DNA of 64,000 nt from contig LVWS01000043.1 in the NCBI GenBank assembly GCA_002083365.1, forward strand, positions 104,305 through 168,304. The letters are read 5' to 3'. Source of the stretch: Nitrospira sp. SG-bin1 (GTDB lineage: Bacteria; Nitrospirota; Nitrospiria; Nitrospirales; Nitrospiraceae). This document shows, one piece after another, positions 54,939-63,948 of the stretch. Position numbers and translations under genes: made by a program. Position 1 is the first letter of the stretch, and each line of letters begins with the position of its first letter. The notes under the pieces were generated by a model, which was not told where the DNA came from, made no database searches, and saw only the letters and a program-made list of their open reading frames with translations.

Positions 54939-55523
54939 ATGGGCGTGGATGAGACGCTGTTCCTGGCGATCAACGGCTTGGCTGGCCAGTCGGCGGCCGC
55001 CGATCATTTCTTCCTTCAAGTGGGAAATCGCAGCATGCTCTATGTGCCTGGAGCGTGCGCCATCGCGTTTTGGATTTGGAGTAATCGACGAGAGGCGTTG
55101 CTGGGAGGTCCGGTTTTAGGAGCGGCGGTCGGATTGTCCGATTTTTTCGGCGGACAGCTCAAATGGGTCTTTGAACGGGTTCGACCATGTCGAGCGCTTG
55201 TCGAAGCAGTCAAGATAGAGCCGAGCGGCTGCGGAGCGTTGTTCAGTTTTCCATCTAATCACGCCACCAATACCGCCGCGATCGCGGCATTCTTACAAGT
55301 CCTCTATCCTAGGACGGGCTGGATCAGCTGGCCCATCGTGGCGCTGGTCGGGTTTGCGCGGGTCTATGTCGGCGCGCATTATGTGACGGATGTACTGGGT
55401 GGGTGGGGGCTTGGAGGGGTATTGGGTGGAGGGGCTGCCTGGGCACTCCTGCGATGGCCTCGGTTCAGGAAAAAGTTGGTGTCGGTCGTAGGGCTGGTCA
55501 AGGAAGCGGAAGTGCAGTCCTAA
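54939..55523 (+). CDS. PAP2-family membrane phosphatase
   Basis: Lipid-phosphate phosphatase-type protein, 194 aa from ATG 54939. Multiple hydrophobic helices and the three phosphatase motifs: KWVFERVRP (motif 1), SFPSNHATN (motif 2, catalytic His) and ARVYVGAHYVTDVLGG (motif 3). Probably undecaprenyl diphosphate or phosphatidate phosphatase. Its 3' end overlaps the converging COG0523 gene by 4 bases. Confidence 0.88.
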   Translation: MGVDETLFLAINGLAGQSAAADHFFLQVGNRSMLYVPGACAIAFWIWSNRREALLGGPVLGAAVGLSDFFGGQLKWVFERVRPCRALVEAVKIEPSGCGALFSFPSNHATNTAAIAAFLQVLYPRTGWISWPIVALVGFARVYVGAHYVTDVLGGWGLGGVLGGGAAWALLRWPRFRKKLVSVVGLVKEAEVQS

Positions 55524-56491
55524 TACTCATGCCCCGGTTGGTGTTCCAAGGCGGCTAAGAGATCAGTTCGCAAACGTTCCACATCGTATCCCCGTCCAAT
55601 GAGTACCAGCGCCGGCTCCGGTTCATCCAACAGAGTGAGCGGCGTGATCGTGGCCTGTTCCGGCAACGCATACTGGAATTCTTGCAGCTCCGGCTCTTTC
55701 GCAAATCTGAAATAGCCTTTTGCCCGCTCGAGTTCCTTGGGGAACGTCTTGATCCAAGCTAGGAATCGCTGCCGATTGAGTGGACCCCGCAGCGGGATCG
55801 TTGTGGCGAGGGGATGGTATGTCGCGCGCTGCGAGGAGCCTGATCGCGACTTGCCGAACAGCACATTCGTCGGTGCGGTTTGTTTCATCGATGGACGTGG
55901 CGCCAGAAGATCGGCGGCATCAAGCCGTGCATGTGACGTTTCCCAGAGACGGGCGTAGGGGTTTTGGTCGAGGATCCCGGCGCGGAACCGCTCCCAATGG
56001 CCTGGAACATAGAGGTCCCGCTTGTTCAAGATGAGTTCGTCGGCGCAGCGGATGGCTTGCGTCGTCACATAGGCGCTGGAGTGGCTTTCTTCTGTCGAGA
56101 CCGGATGCAAGAGTGCGATGACTCGTTCGAGAGCAACCAACCGTGCCGTATAGGCGTCCGTCACCGCATCGATGACTTCAGCCGGATCGGCCAGGCCAGA
56201 ACATTCCAGAATCACGATATCCGACCCATGATCGCGCACCAGCTGTGCGATTCCCCATGAGAGATCTTCTTTCGTGTCGCAACAGACACAACCGCCGGCC
56301 AGGTTCATGACCTGCTCGGCCAGCGTTCCAGCACGAGGACCATCGATGCTGACGGACCCCGCTTCATTCATCAGGACGCCGGAGCGCCGACCTTGTGTTT
56401 TCCAATGTTCCAGCAGCCGCATCAGCAGAGTGGTCTTTCCGGCGCCGAGCGAACCGCAGAGGATGTAGAAAGGAATCGGAGTTACGTTCAT
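55520..56491 (-). CDS. COG0523 GTPase metallochaperone 3
   Basis: 323 aa from ATG 56491 (AGGAAG upstream). P-loop GSLGAGKTT at 13-21, CVCC at 68-71, ECSGLADP, NKRD, then a CobW_C-like end. The GSLGAGKTT and NEAGSVSID segments differ from the two copies at 43749 and 46046, so it is another subfamily. On the opposite strand, with its own promoter, at the edge of the zinc cluster. Confidence 0.87.
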   Translation of the reverse strand: MNVTPIPFYILCGSLGAGKTTLLMRLLEHWKTQGRRSGVLMNEAGSVSIDGPRAGTLAEQVMNLAGGCVCCDTKEDLSWGIAQLVRDHGSDIVILECSGLADPAEVIDAVTDAYTARLVALERVIALLHPVSTEESHSSAYVTTQAIRCADELILNKRDLYVPGHWERFRAGILDQNPYARLWETSHARLDAADLLAPRPSMKQTAPTNVLFGKSRSGSSQRATYHPLATTIPLRGPLNRQRFLAWIKTFPKELERAKGYFRFAKEPELQEFQYALPEQATITPLTLLDEPEPALVLIGRGYDVERLRTDLLAALEHQPGHEY

Positions 56492-57125
56492 ACTCTTCCT
56501 GGATCGGGCACAGGTCATTGTACCGGGATGAGCCGGGAAGATGAAGGGTGTCGGTCCTAAGGATAGCTGCAGAGTGTGCTCTGCGTGGCGGTGGATCACT
56601 GAGGCGAAGGAATGGCTGCGCCACTTCAGGTATCGGCAACAGGAGGATGATTAATTGTACGGAAACTCCTGCCTGCCGGATCGAGAAGGATTCGAGTCAG
56701 AGCCCCAATGGGGAGGCCGTTTCAGTGAGTACATCGTCCGCCACAGCTACCAGGCATTGAAGCCGAAAAGTTCATGTCGAGAGTGTTTGCGACAGCGGTC
56801 GGTTTTCGATGGTGGCCGGAAGGGCTCGAACAGTCTCATGCGATATCCAACCCAATGAAGTGGGTCTGACTGAGTCGCGGCGGAACGCTCTGGCAAGGAG
56901 AATGACGAAATCGACAGTCCGCACCCGAGGCGGTGCTGTATCAGACATTATGCAATTCCATCGGTCTATGATAAAAGAGACGAGGTTGTCGGTCGTGTCT
57001 CGTCGCATTGAGGGCCGATCGTAAACGACGGAGTATTGGAATAGACCTGCTGTCCAGGGATATCTCGCGTCCGCGGAATCGTGTCGATGCGAGCACGCAT
57101 TGAGCCTTAAGGTCAGGGAGGATGC
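56492..57125. other. Intergenic region without recognised gene
   Basis: 634 bases between divergent genes. Only short unconvincing frames were seen on either strand (for example at 56809-57024), with no ribosome site or family likeness. Promoter for the GTPase on the minus strand presumably lies here, but no palindrome matching 42802-42820 was found. Confidence 0.4.
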
Positions 57126-57314
57126 ATGATCGTATGGTGGCTACTCGGAGGGATGGTGGCTATGGCGGTCGGGATCATATTGTACAAGGAGTGGAAGAGT
57201 CGCCGTTGGTTACCGTCACCGTCGCATTCTGTGATGACGAAAACGACGGACGGGACCATGCTCCAATTCCTCGTCAGACCCACGCGCAGGACCGGAAGAG
57301 ATTCCAGACAGTAA
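57126..57314 (+). CDS. Small single-helix membrane protein
   Basis: 62 aa from ATG 57126 with GGGAGG six bases upstream. Residues about 3-20 (VWWLLGGMVAMAVGIILY) form a membrane helix, followed by a basic soluble tail. Not recognised. Confidence 0.5.
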   Translation: MIVWWLLGGMVAMAVGIILYKEWKSRRWLPSPSHSVMTKTTDGTMLQFLVRPTRRTGRDSRQ

Positions 57315-57556
57315 CTGGGAATTAAGACTGAGCTGATGAAGTGTGGAAGTTTCCGTCTGTTCTCTTTCCGTCAGGCCCCGTCAAAGGTCTACTCTTCGCT
57401 GAGTTCCTGACGTACGCTGTCCAGGCTTCTTGCCGTCTCGCACCTCTGGACCATCTCAGGGCTTCCCGAAAGGCCCCCAAGAAACAAGGATAGTATCGCG
57501 GTATCGCGCGATGTTCAGCTTGACCTTACCTTTCAATTATGTAACCATTGGCTACC

Positions 57557-57913
57557 ATGATGAGGTGTGATGACATTACTGAGGGCACCTATCTTCGGCA
57601 GACTGCGGTTTGGTTCGGTAGCCCGGCGGGCCTACTCGCCGTGGTCCATCATGTCGGGACAAGGTGGACAGGCGAATGGTACTGCCAATTACGGTTCCTG
57701 AATCGGCCTGTGGGAACACAAACCAAAGCCGTTTCACCGTGGAGTGTGGACCTTCGAGAGGAAGATCTTGCCTGTTTCGAGTTGGTGGGGACCTGGATAC
57801 CAGCGGACGCTCTGCAGATACCCGGTCAATCTACGGGGAAACCACTGAGAAAGCGGAGATCGTCGGCATGGAGGAAAAGCATACGGCATCTTGGCCAGCT
57901 CCGCTTGTTTTGA
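57557..57913 (+). CDS. Hypothetical protein
   Basis: 118 aa from ATG 57557, no good ribosome site. The middle part GSPAGLLAVVHHVGTRWTGE and WYCQLRFLNRP reads like a folded beta-rich domain, with a basic C terminus (KPLRKRRSSAWRKS). No family recognised. It lies in sparsely coding accessory DNA. Confidence 0.4.
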   Translation: MMRCDDITEGTYLRQTAVWFGSPAGLLAVVHHVGTRWTGEWYCQLRFLNRPVGTQTKAVSPWSVDLREEDLACFELVGTWIPADALQIPGQSTGKPLRKRRSSAWRKSIRHLGQLRLF

Positions 57914-57928
57914 CGGTTTCTAAGCGAA

Positions 57929-58201
57929 TCAGTCGTGTGAGTGTCGTGTGAGTAAGGCTGACACCTTCCGTTCGCGGGGTGAGTCAATCGGTTTCGTGTA
58001 ACCGGCTGGAGCAAACCCACCCGAAACCCGGTGTATAAGCCGCAAGGCTCTTCGCGGATTTAGCACCTCTCTGATGTAAGGATAAGGGTGGAACCAAGAA
58101 ACGATGAGGCCGGTTGGCAGTCGGGATAGGCTACCAGCCGCCGGTTGCCGGCCCGAGTTGAGGAGTTCAGTTTCCGCATTCTCAAGCAGAAAATCCGTCA
58201 T
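57929..58201 (-). CDS. Possible small protein translationally coupled to the oxygenase-like gene
   Basis: 90-aa frame whose ATG (58199-58201) overlaps the TGA of the oxygenase-like gene as ATGA. N-terminal MTDFLLENAETELLNSG is helical and acidic; the rest is Ser/Arg/Pro-rich and less protein-like. It may be a real coupled gene or a chance frame in repetitive-looking intergenic DNA. Confidence 0.3.
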   Translation of the reverse strand: MTDFLLENAETELLNSGRQPAAGSLSRLPTGLIVSWFHPYPYIREVLNPRRALRLIHRVSGGFAPAGYTKPIDSPRERKVSALLTRHSHD

Positions 58202-59184
58202 CCATGCAAACTAGCCGTTAGACATAACGTAATATTGGGTTTGGTCGGGAACTCACCGCGCAAACGGTCTTTGATCAAAATGCGGTGTAACGTTGGAGAA
58301 ATACCGAGCCGGCCATCGAGTTGTGCGGATGGCAAGATCGCAAGATGGTCCGAGGCGAGCGGCAAAGTCTGCCACCGCTCGCCCGTGTATACTTGCGTGA
58401 TCAATGTCTCGCGTTCACTGAGCAAAGCGGTCAAGATCTTTCCTCCGTCGCAATGTGGAGATCCGATAATGGAGGTTCCGTCGGGAGCGCATTTATTGCT
58501 AAAGGGAACCATCCATCCATTGATCGCACTGAGAATTCCGTGAACGCCGGGAATGAGCGACGCGAAGGCCGTGCAATCCCTTAAAAACTTGAAGTCAAAC
58601 AGCCCAACGGTTCTCGCTTTCCATGTATCCATCGCCATTCCAATGCGAGTCCATTCGCCGCAGCTGTCCCGAAGTAGACTGCCGATACGTTCGATGTCTT
58701 CGAAAGAGGAGGGATACTTCAGCAATTCCACACTGACCTTGTAGGGCGGGAGAGAACATTGCGCGGGAAACGTGGCTCGCATGATATCCGTCATGAGATT
58801 CCAGCTGGTGTCCAAGAGATCCTTGGGAACGGCATCACCGGAAAAATGCGAAGGAAGTGTTTCGAAGCGCCCATTTTCTTCGCGTCTCATCACAATCTTT
58901 CGTGCAACGTGACCGATCCCACCGGGGATAAACCGCAACATGTCCCCCGCGGTGTGATTCCTGGAAATATGATTGTGCGCGAGTCGAAAGAGGAAGTCGT
59001 TTTTCCCGGAGAGGATTTCAGAACCCAAGGCGCGACTGGGTGACTGAAGATCCACCACTTGGTTCCAGATCCAAGCGGCTCGAGGATCACTGAGTAGAAC
59101 GGCTTTGGCCCCTTCTCGAAAGCACGTTCCAAGTTTCCCAGGAGCGACCGCATCATCAGAATAATGAACGATGGTTCGATCCAT
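58198..59184 (-). CDS. 2-oxoglutarate/Fe(II) oxygenase-like protein
   Basis: 328 aa from ATG 59184. The C-terminal part has the HxD...H metal triad of the isopenicillin-N-synthase group: GSPHCDGGKILTALL (His244, Asp246) and SPTLHRILI (His300), with a VYTGERWQTLP strand between. The Arg normally binding 2-oxoglutarate is not obvious, so the co-substrate is uncertain. The N-terminal part matches nothing recognised. Isolated gene in accessory DNA. Confidence 0.6.
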   Translation of the reverse strand: MDRTIVHYSDDAVAPGKLGTCFREGAKAVLLSDPRAAWIWNQVVDLQSPSRALGSEILSGKNDFLFRLAHNHISRNHTAGDMLRFIPGGIGHVARKIVMRREENGRFETLPSHFSGDAVPKDLLDTSWNLMTDIMRATFPAQCSLPPYKVSVELLKYPSSFEDIERIGSLLRDSCGEWTRIGMAMDTWKARTVGLFDFKFLRDCTAFASLIPGVHGILSAINGWMVPFSNKCAPDGTSIIGSPHCDGGKILTALLSERETLITQVYTGERWQTLPLASDHLAILPSAQLDGRLGISPTLHRILIKDRLRGEFPTKPNITLCLTASLHG

Positions 59185-59253
59185 CCGCGCACCCGGATTC
59201 CGATCCGTTCTTATTCTCGGTTTAACAATCGCGCTCATCATACTTCGCGCCAT

Positions 59254-59968
59254 TCGCTATCAGCCCCGCATCGGAGGCAGTCTCCCGCTGGACGTCATGT
59301 GGAATAGTGGCTTCATGTCGTACGACCAGGAGAACAATGGCTTTACCAGTCGCGTAGGGCTGGAACGCAAAGACATGTCTCATTCATCGTATTCCTGTAA
59401 CGATTCTCCATTGTGGATATCGAGGGGAACACTCGGAGTGTTGGAATTCCACCTCGATGCCATAGTGCGAACGGGCGTCTTCCATGAGAGTCTATGAAAA
59501 TACGAAAGATCCTGATCCATTTTCATCGGCGTGAGATTCAGCACAGACCATGGGTAGATCGTAAGGAAAACAGTAGAAACAGTCGACTTTCAGGTGATGT
59601 TGGAGGCCGCTTCTTAGAGGAAATGAATTAAGCAACACATATGCCGAACTGTAGTGAAGAGCGATTGCTTTTATTCCAAACACTTACGCCGTTCTATACA
59701 CATGGGAGATAGCAGGTATGAATGGTTCAGCCTCCAATAATGAAGGAACAATGAAGAAAACACGTTGATTAGGTATTTAATATTAATATTCTATCATTGC
59801 GTTTTCGCCGTCACGTATTGATGTGCGGAGGGTGGGCGGCCCTCCTCGCATCATGATGGGTTATGGGGGATAGGCGAAAACGAAGGTGCTCGGCTTCCGA
59901 TCACCGGGGGCTGGTACCTAGACAGGCCTTACCGTATTGTTGATCTGTATCGGACCTTGGCCCGTCGG
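59254..59968. other. Non-coding region with AT-rich patch
   Basis: 715 bases with no supported gene. 59700-59820 is distinctly AT-rich (including AATATTAATATT, a perfect 12-base palindrome), and a small hairpin GGAGGG/CCCTCC sits at 59827-59845, downstream of the minus-strand cytochrome-like gene. No T-run supports it as a terminator. Confidence 0.4.
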
Positions 59969-60865
59969 TCAGTAACAGTTCCTCGTGGGATCGTCTGGTG
60001 GGGAGTTTTCCGCGCAGTTGGGGCCCATGGGCCGTGGGACACGGACGTAGCCCGCAGTGGTATGGTTTTTCTTCAGGATCGCTACATGCAATTCATGACA
60101 GGATCCGGAACAGCCGGTTGTGGTGGGAAGCGGGTTGTTCAAGACCATGGATTTTCCTCCAATGGGAATAAAACGAGGATATGTGATGGTCGTGGCGCCG
60201 AACGTCAGGTGTCCGTAGTGTGACGACTGTTCAACCCGGGTCGTGAATGTCGGACGAGCATGTTCGGGCCTCAACAGGGTCGCCCAGGTGGGATCATCAG
60301 GGGCATACAGGAAAGCGTTGTTGCCGCGATGGCATTCGGTACATGGGACGGTATCCGGAGCAAATCCCTGGACGGGGTCGCGTAGTGAGGACAGCCGCAC
60401 TTCCGCGGTGTCGGGTGTCCACCTCGTGCTCGATGCATGTGGGTCGTTCCCCCAAAAACAAGCATATCCCGTCGTAGCGCTTTGGCAGATGATTTGGAAC
60501 GATCCGTCACTCCTGCCCAGCGCGATACAGGCGCCTTTTCCTTGAGGAGGGGCGTGTGACCAGATGCTCGCGAACGAGGTGTGATCAACCGGGGTTTGGT
60601 CGAGATCATTCGGCGTCAGGAGAATGGTCTTGAGATTGCCGTGGGCCTCCCATTCCAATGAGGAGGATTTCCAATCGGGCGGAATCGGGACGCCTTTCGC
60701 GCGACAGGAATCCACATACTTGCCTTCGGCAATGACGCTCACGCTCGCCGCGTAAGCAGGATCAGCGGATCGGGGCTCCGTCCCATTCTTTGGTGGTTCG
60801 ACCAGGGAACAGCCCGCGAGAAGCAAACAAACTGCGGCAGTGACATGGGGTGTGAACACTCTCAC
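59969..60865 (-). CDS. Cytochrome-c-like lipoprotein with CxxCH and CxxxCH
   Basis: 298 aa from GTG 60865. The short N terminus has a lipobox LLLAGC (Cys19), so it is a lipoprotein. Potential haem motifs are CTECH at 175-179 and the rarer CSGSCH at 252-257. Two more Cys pairs could form disulphides. A perfect-consensus promoter at 60938-60964 excludes longer starts that would lie inside it. Similar to unclassified multi-domain cytochrome-like proteins; haem number is unproven. Confidence 0.65.
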   Translation of the reverse strand: MRVFTPHVTAAVCLLLAGCSLVEPPKNGTEPRSADPAYAASVSVIAEGKYVDSCRAKGVPIPPDWKSSSLEWEAHGNLKTILLTPNDLDQTPVDHTSFASIWSHAPPQGKGACIALGRSDGSFQIICQSATTGYACFWGNDPHASSTRWTPDTAEVRLSSLRDPVQGFAPDTVPCTECHRGNNAFLYAPDDPTWATLLRPEHARPTFTTRVEQSSHYGHLTFGATTITYPRFIPIGGKSMVLNNPLPTTTGCSGSCHELHVAILKKNHTTAGYVRVPRPMGPNCAENSPPDDPTRNCY

Positions 60866-60937
60866 AAGGATTCCAACTTTCCAGGTGGACCTCTCACAAC
60901 AGCCTATTAAGGTTTCACGCAATAATAAGGACGCCTG

Positions 60938-60964
60938 ATTATACACTGCACGGGAGGATGTCAA
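60938..60964 (-). promoter_or_regulatory. Sigma-70-type promoter of the cytochrome-like gene
   Basis: On the minus strand TTGACA (60959-60964) and TATAAT (60938-60943) are both perfect consensus boxes with a 15-base spacer, shorter than the optimal 17. It points at the GTG at 60865, giving a leader of about 65 bases. Confidence 0.6.
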
Positions 60965-61554
60965 GGGCGGATCACTGGACTAGATATCTCAGAGGATCTG
61001 TTGATCCCGTGTACTTTCAGCAGTTTCAACTCTGGATGATCCATCCTAACCCAAGCAGTATTGTTTCAAGGCGTGACAAACTCCGCTGCCAAGCCATCGA
61101 GTTCTTCGGGTGCAGCAGAACGGCCTGTTCGTGGACATCATATTTATTGCCAACCGTTTCTCATCTCGGGAGGACGGCTCAGGACGAACATACTTTCGTT
61201 CGCCGCCGTTCATTTTTTTCGCGGAACGATGCGCGCACTTGCTCGTTCGAACCTTCCGACGTGCTGGATTTCCAACTCACCCTCTCTGTTCACTCCTAGC
61301 CTGGTACTCACCAGACCACTCTTAGGAATGAAAAGTGTGGAAGAGGATTGACAATTCTCCCTGCCTAGGATACTGCTCCGTTCAGAACGGAAGGGAGAAT
61401 ATTTTCCAGACAGATTTGAGGAAACACGTTGTTCACGTCGTGGTCAGTTTCCACAAGATGGGAAATGAAGGCGAGAGATTCGTGACGCAGGTCATTCTGA
61501 AAAGAAGCCACTGAAGAAGGTCGGAGTCACACGTCCAGGAAGAAGGAGAGGTTG
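60965..61554. other. Non-coding region before parA
   Basis: 590 bases. Frames of up to about 113 codons exist but have Ser-rich, family-less translations and no ribosome sites. The parA ribosome site AAGGAGAGG lies at the right end. Confidence 0.4.
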
Positions 61555-62337
61555 ATGAAAACATTGGTCTTAGCCAATCAGAAAGGCGGCGTGGGGAAAA
61601 CGGCGATTGCTTGCCAGCTCGGGTACTTTCTCGTCGAACAGCTCAAGAAACGGGTCTTGATCATTGACTTGGATCATCAGGGGAACACGTCAAAAAACAT
61701 CAGCACCTCAAAGCTGGCCACCATCTCGTCCGTCACGGCCAACCAACTGTTGACCGAGCCGGTTACCACCATTGAGGGTGGAACCTTTGTGGTGATTCCG
61801 TCACACGGTGATCTGCTCAAACTGGAGCGACGAGAAGAAGACCACAACCAGTTCGCGAACAATCTCAGGCTATTCCTCAACGAAATGGACGACCGATTTG
61901 ATGTGGCCATAATTGACACCAATCCGAACCCTGATATCCGTGTGCTCGCCTCACTCGTGGTAGGCGATTTTGTGCTGTCTCCCATTCAATTGAACCAAGA
62001 GGCCGTCGACGGCATCGCCGCGTTGCGGGCGCAGGTCCTGAAGATACAAAGTACGCTGAATAAAGATCTCCGATTCATTGGGCTCCTCCCGAATCTTGTC
62101 GAGCCAACACCCTTTCAACGCGCGAATTTCGAACAACTCTGTACGGCGTTTGCCTCGTTGTTCATTCGACTGGAGGATGGGCGGATGGCCGCCATTCCCT
62201 CACGCACGGCCGTGGCGGAGGCGCAGGCGATGGGGGCACCGATCTGGACCTTGCAAAAAACCAGTTCACGCGAGGCGTGGCTGCATCTCAAACCGATCTT
62301 TCAGAAAGTGGCTCATACGATGGGGGTGATGGAATGA
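61555..62337 (+). CDS. parA: ParA-family partition ATPase
   Basis: 260 aa from ATG 61555 (AAGGAGAGG upstream; a TTG three bases earlier is rejected). Deviant Walker A KGGVGKT at 10-16, Walker B region FDVAIIDTNPNPD. Short form without an N-terminal DNA-binding domain, as in type Ib or chromosomal ParA and IncC-like proteins. ATGA overlap with parB. Confidence 0.9.
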   Translation: MKTLVLANQKGGVGKTAIACQLGYFLVEQLKKRVLIIDLDHQGNTSKNISTSKLATISSVTANQLLTEPVTTIEGGTFVVIPSHGDLLKLERREEDHNQFANNLRLFLNEMDDRFDVAIIDTNPNPDIRVLASLVVGDFVLSPIQLNQEAVDGIAALRAQVLKIQSTLNKDLRFIGLLPNLVEPTPFQRANFEQLCTAFASLFIRLEDGRMAAIPSRTAVAEAQAMGAPIWTLQKTSSREAWLHLKPIFQKVAHTMGVME

Positions 62338-63269
62338 AAAAACCGATGATCGCAACGTTGGATCTCACGGCTCTAGATCGTACTGCACCGGCTCCGGCTC
62401 CCGATCCGATCGCGAAAGAGCGGACCGTGACGGCTGAAGTCTTGGGGCGTCCGCTTCAAATTCCGGTCAAGGACATTGATGAAGATCCGGCTCAGCCCCG
62501 CCAAGAATTCGACGCGGAGGGCATGGAGGAATTGGAGAGCAGCATCAGGCTGCACGGAGTCAAAACGCCCGTATCGATCCGTCCTCACCCAACCGAGCAA
62601 AAGCGATGGATCTTGAACTTTGGCGCGCGCCGGCTCAGGGCCTCCAAAGCCGTCGGGAAAAACACGATTCCCGCGTTTGTCGATCGATCGCATACCGACT
62701 ACCAGCAAGTCATCGAGAATTTGCAGCGGGAAGATCTGAAGCCACGCGAGCTGGCGATGTTCATCAAGCGGAAGATGGACGAGGGGGAAAAACAGGCTCA
62801 AATTGCCGAACTTCTTGGAGTGAATCGGTCGATGGTGACCAATCATCTCGCGCTCATCGATCCACCGGCTTGCATCGAGGAAATTTACACGTCAGGGAAA
62901 TGTCTCTCAGCGAAGACGCTCTACGATTTGCGGAATCTGCATAGGGAGTTTCCCAAGGAGGTCGAACGGTGGTGTGCCGCCGACCAGGAGATCACGCGTG
63001 CGACCGTGTCGGCGTTATCCGCCAAGCTCAGAGGCCCACAAAAACAGAAAGTTCCCCTGTCGAAAAATGAGCAGGGAAATGAGAAGCAGATGCCAAGTTC
63101 AGCGACAACGATGCCGTCGTTAATCGTTATCTTTCAGGATCGATCAGGGACGGTGGACCTGCAGCATGCCCCGCAGCAACCGAATCACCTGATCGTCAAC
63201 TTTGCGGATGGCAAGCAAGAAGAAGTACCGGCTCGTCAATGTCAGATTGAGCAGATCATTTTCCAGTAG
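62334..63269 (+). CDS. parB: ParB/KorB-like partition protein
   Basis: 311 aa. ParB-type N-terminal domain from about 40 (VKDIDEDPAQPR, then GARR at 97-100 in the ParB nuclease/CTPase motif), helix-turn-helix QAQIAELLGVNRSMVTNHL at 154-172, and a C-terminal region ending in a beta-rich part like KorB. Plasmid- or element-type rather than chromosomal ParB. Followed by two palindromes that are candidate binding sites. Confidence 0.87.
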   Translation: MKKPMIATLDLTALDRTAPAPAPDPIAKERTVTAEVLGRPLQIPVKDIDEDPAQPRQEFDAEGMEELESSIRLHGVKTPVSIRPHPTEQKRWILNFGARRLRASKAVGKNTIPAFVDRSHTDYQQVIENLQREDLKPRELAMFIKRKMDEGEKQAQIAELLGVNRSMVTNHLALIDPPACIEEIYTSGKCLSAKTLYDLRNLHREFPKEVERWCAADQEITRATVSALSAKLRGPQKQKVPLSKNEQGNEKQMPSSATTMPSLIVIFQDRSGTVDLQHAPQQPNHLIVNFADGKQEEVPARQCQIEQIIFQ

Positions 63270-63437
63270 TTCCCCGTCATTCGTCCCTCTCTCCAATCAG
63301 AGACGGAGAGGGGGACGACCGGGAACCGCTCATTACATCAAGCCGCCACATCAGCTCCTGGTTTCTGGAATTTCCCATAGCCAATTTTAGCTATCACGCT
63401 GATCTCGCCATCGAGTCGCATGAGTTTGGCTGGGGGC

Positions 63438-63465
63438 GAGGTTGTTGGACATGTCCAACAACCTC
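63438..63465. repeat. 28-bp perfect palindrome, candidate parS site 1
   Basis: GAGGTTGTTGGACA followed by its exact complement, 170 bases after the parB stop. Its inner 20 bases are repeated at 63611-63630. Confidence 0.75.
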
Positions 63466-63610
63466 CGTGCTGCCTCGTATCACTCGTCACGGACTAACTA
63501 GACTTGGGGCACGTCGACGACCCTGCTCGCTCTCCCGGTAAAACCTGTGTCTGCCCTGCGACTGTGGATCGGCTGCTAATCTGATGTTGTCTGTTTGAAG
63601 AGATGACATC

Positions 63611-63630
63611 TTGTTGGACATGTCCAACAA
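63611..63630. repeat. 20-bp perfect palindrome, candidate parS site 2
   Basis: TTGTTGGACA followed by its exact complement; identical to the core of the palindrome at 63438-63465, 146 bases away. Confidence 0.75.
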
Positions 63631-63948
63631 ATACTCGGTCCCTTCGGACCATGATTGCGTCCTCACTGACTTAACCATGGCTGGGTATAGCAGGATAGGT
63701 TAGGTGAATTAGACTGCCATGAGCCTTAATGCGTTGAGATCCTGGCAGTCATTTTCAAGGTACCTATGTGGATGAATGGTACGATGAGATGTCGTACGGG
63801 GATTGATCTTCATGCTACCAACTGAATAGTGATTGTCATAGATGACACCGACCTTGTGGCTGGGTACCGTATGTACTGCTATCCTGCTCCCCTTGCAATG
63901 GAGACCACCTTCACGACAGGGTCCTGAGTGGACCGAGGAGGTGGCGAG

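Larger units (their letters stand above)
63270..63948. other. Non-coding region with palindromes, before transposase
   Basis: 679 bases without a supported gene. Holds the two palindromes listed separately. The right part should contain the left end of the element whose transposase starts at 63949, though no inverted repeat could be confirmed because the other end is outside the window. Confidence 0.4.

Noticed and set aside
56809..57024. Short frame in the gap before the small membrane protein
   Set aside because: No ribosome site, Arg/Ser-rich translation and no likeness to any family.
57950..58200. Possible structured RNA or intron-like sequence
   Set aside because: A few short inverted repeats were seen, but no tRNA, group I or group II core could be built.
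59171..59497. Frame divergent from and overlapping the oxygenase-like gene
   Set aside because: It overlaps the 5' end of a better-supported gene and has no ribosome site; the hydrophobic stretch near its start is antisense to that gene's upstream region.
61061..61351. Possible small gene before parA
   Set aside because: Ser-rich translation, alternative frames equally open, no ribosome site.
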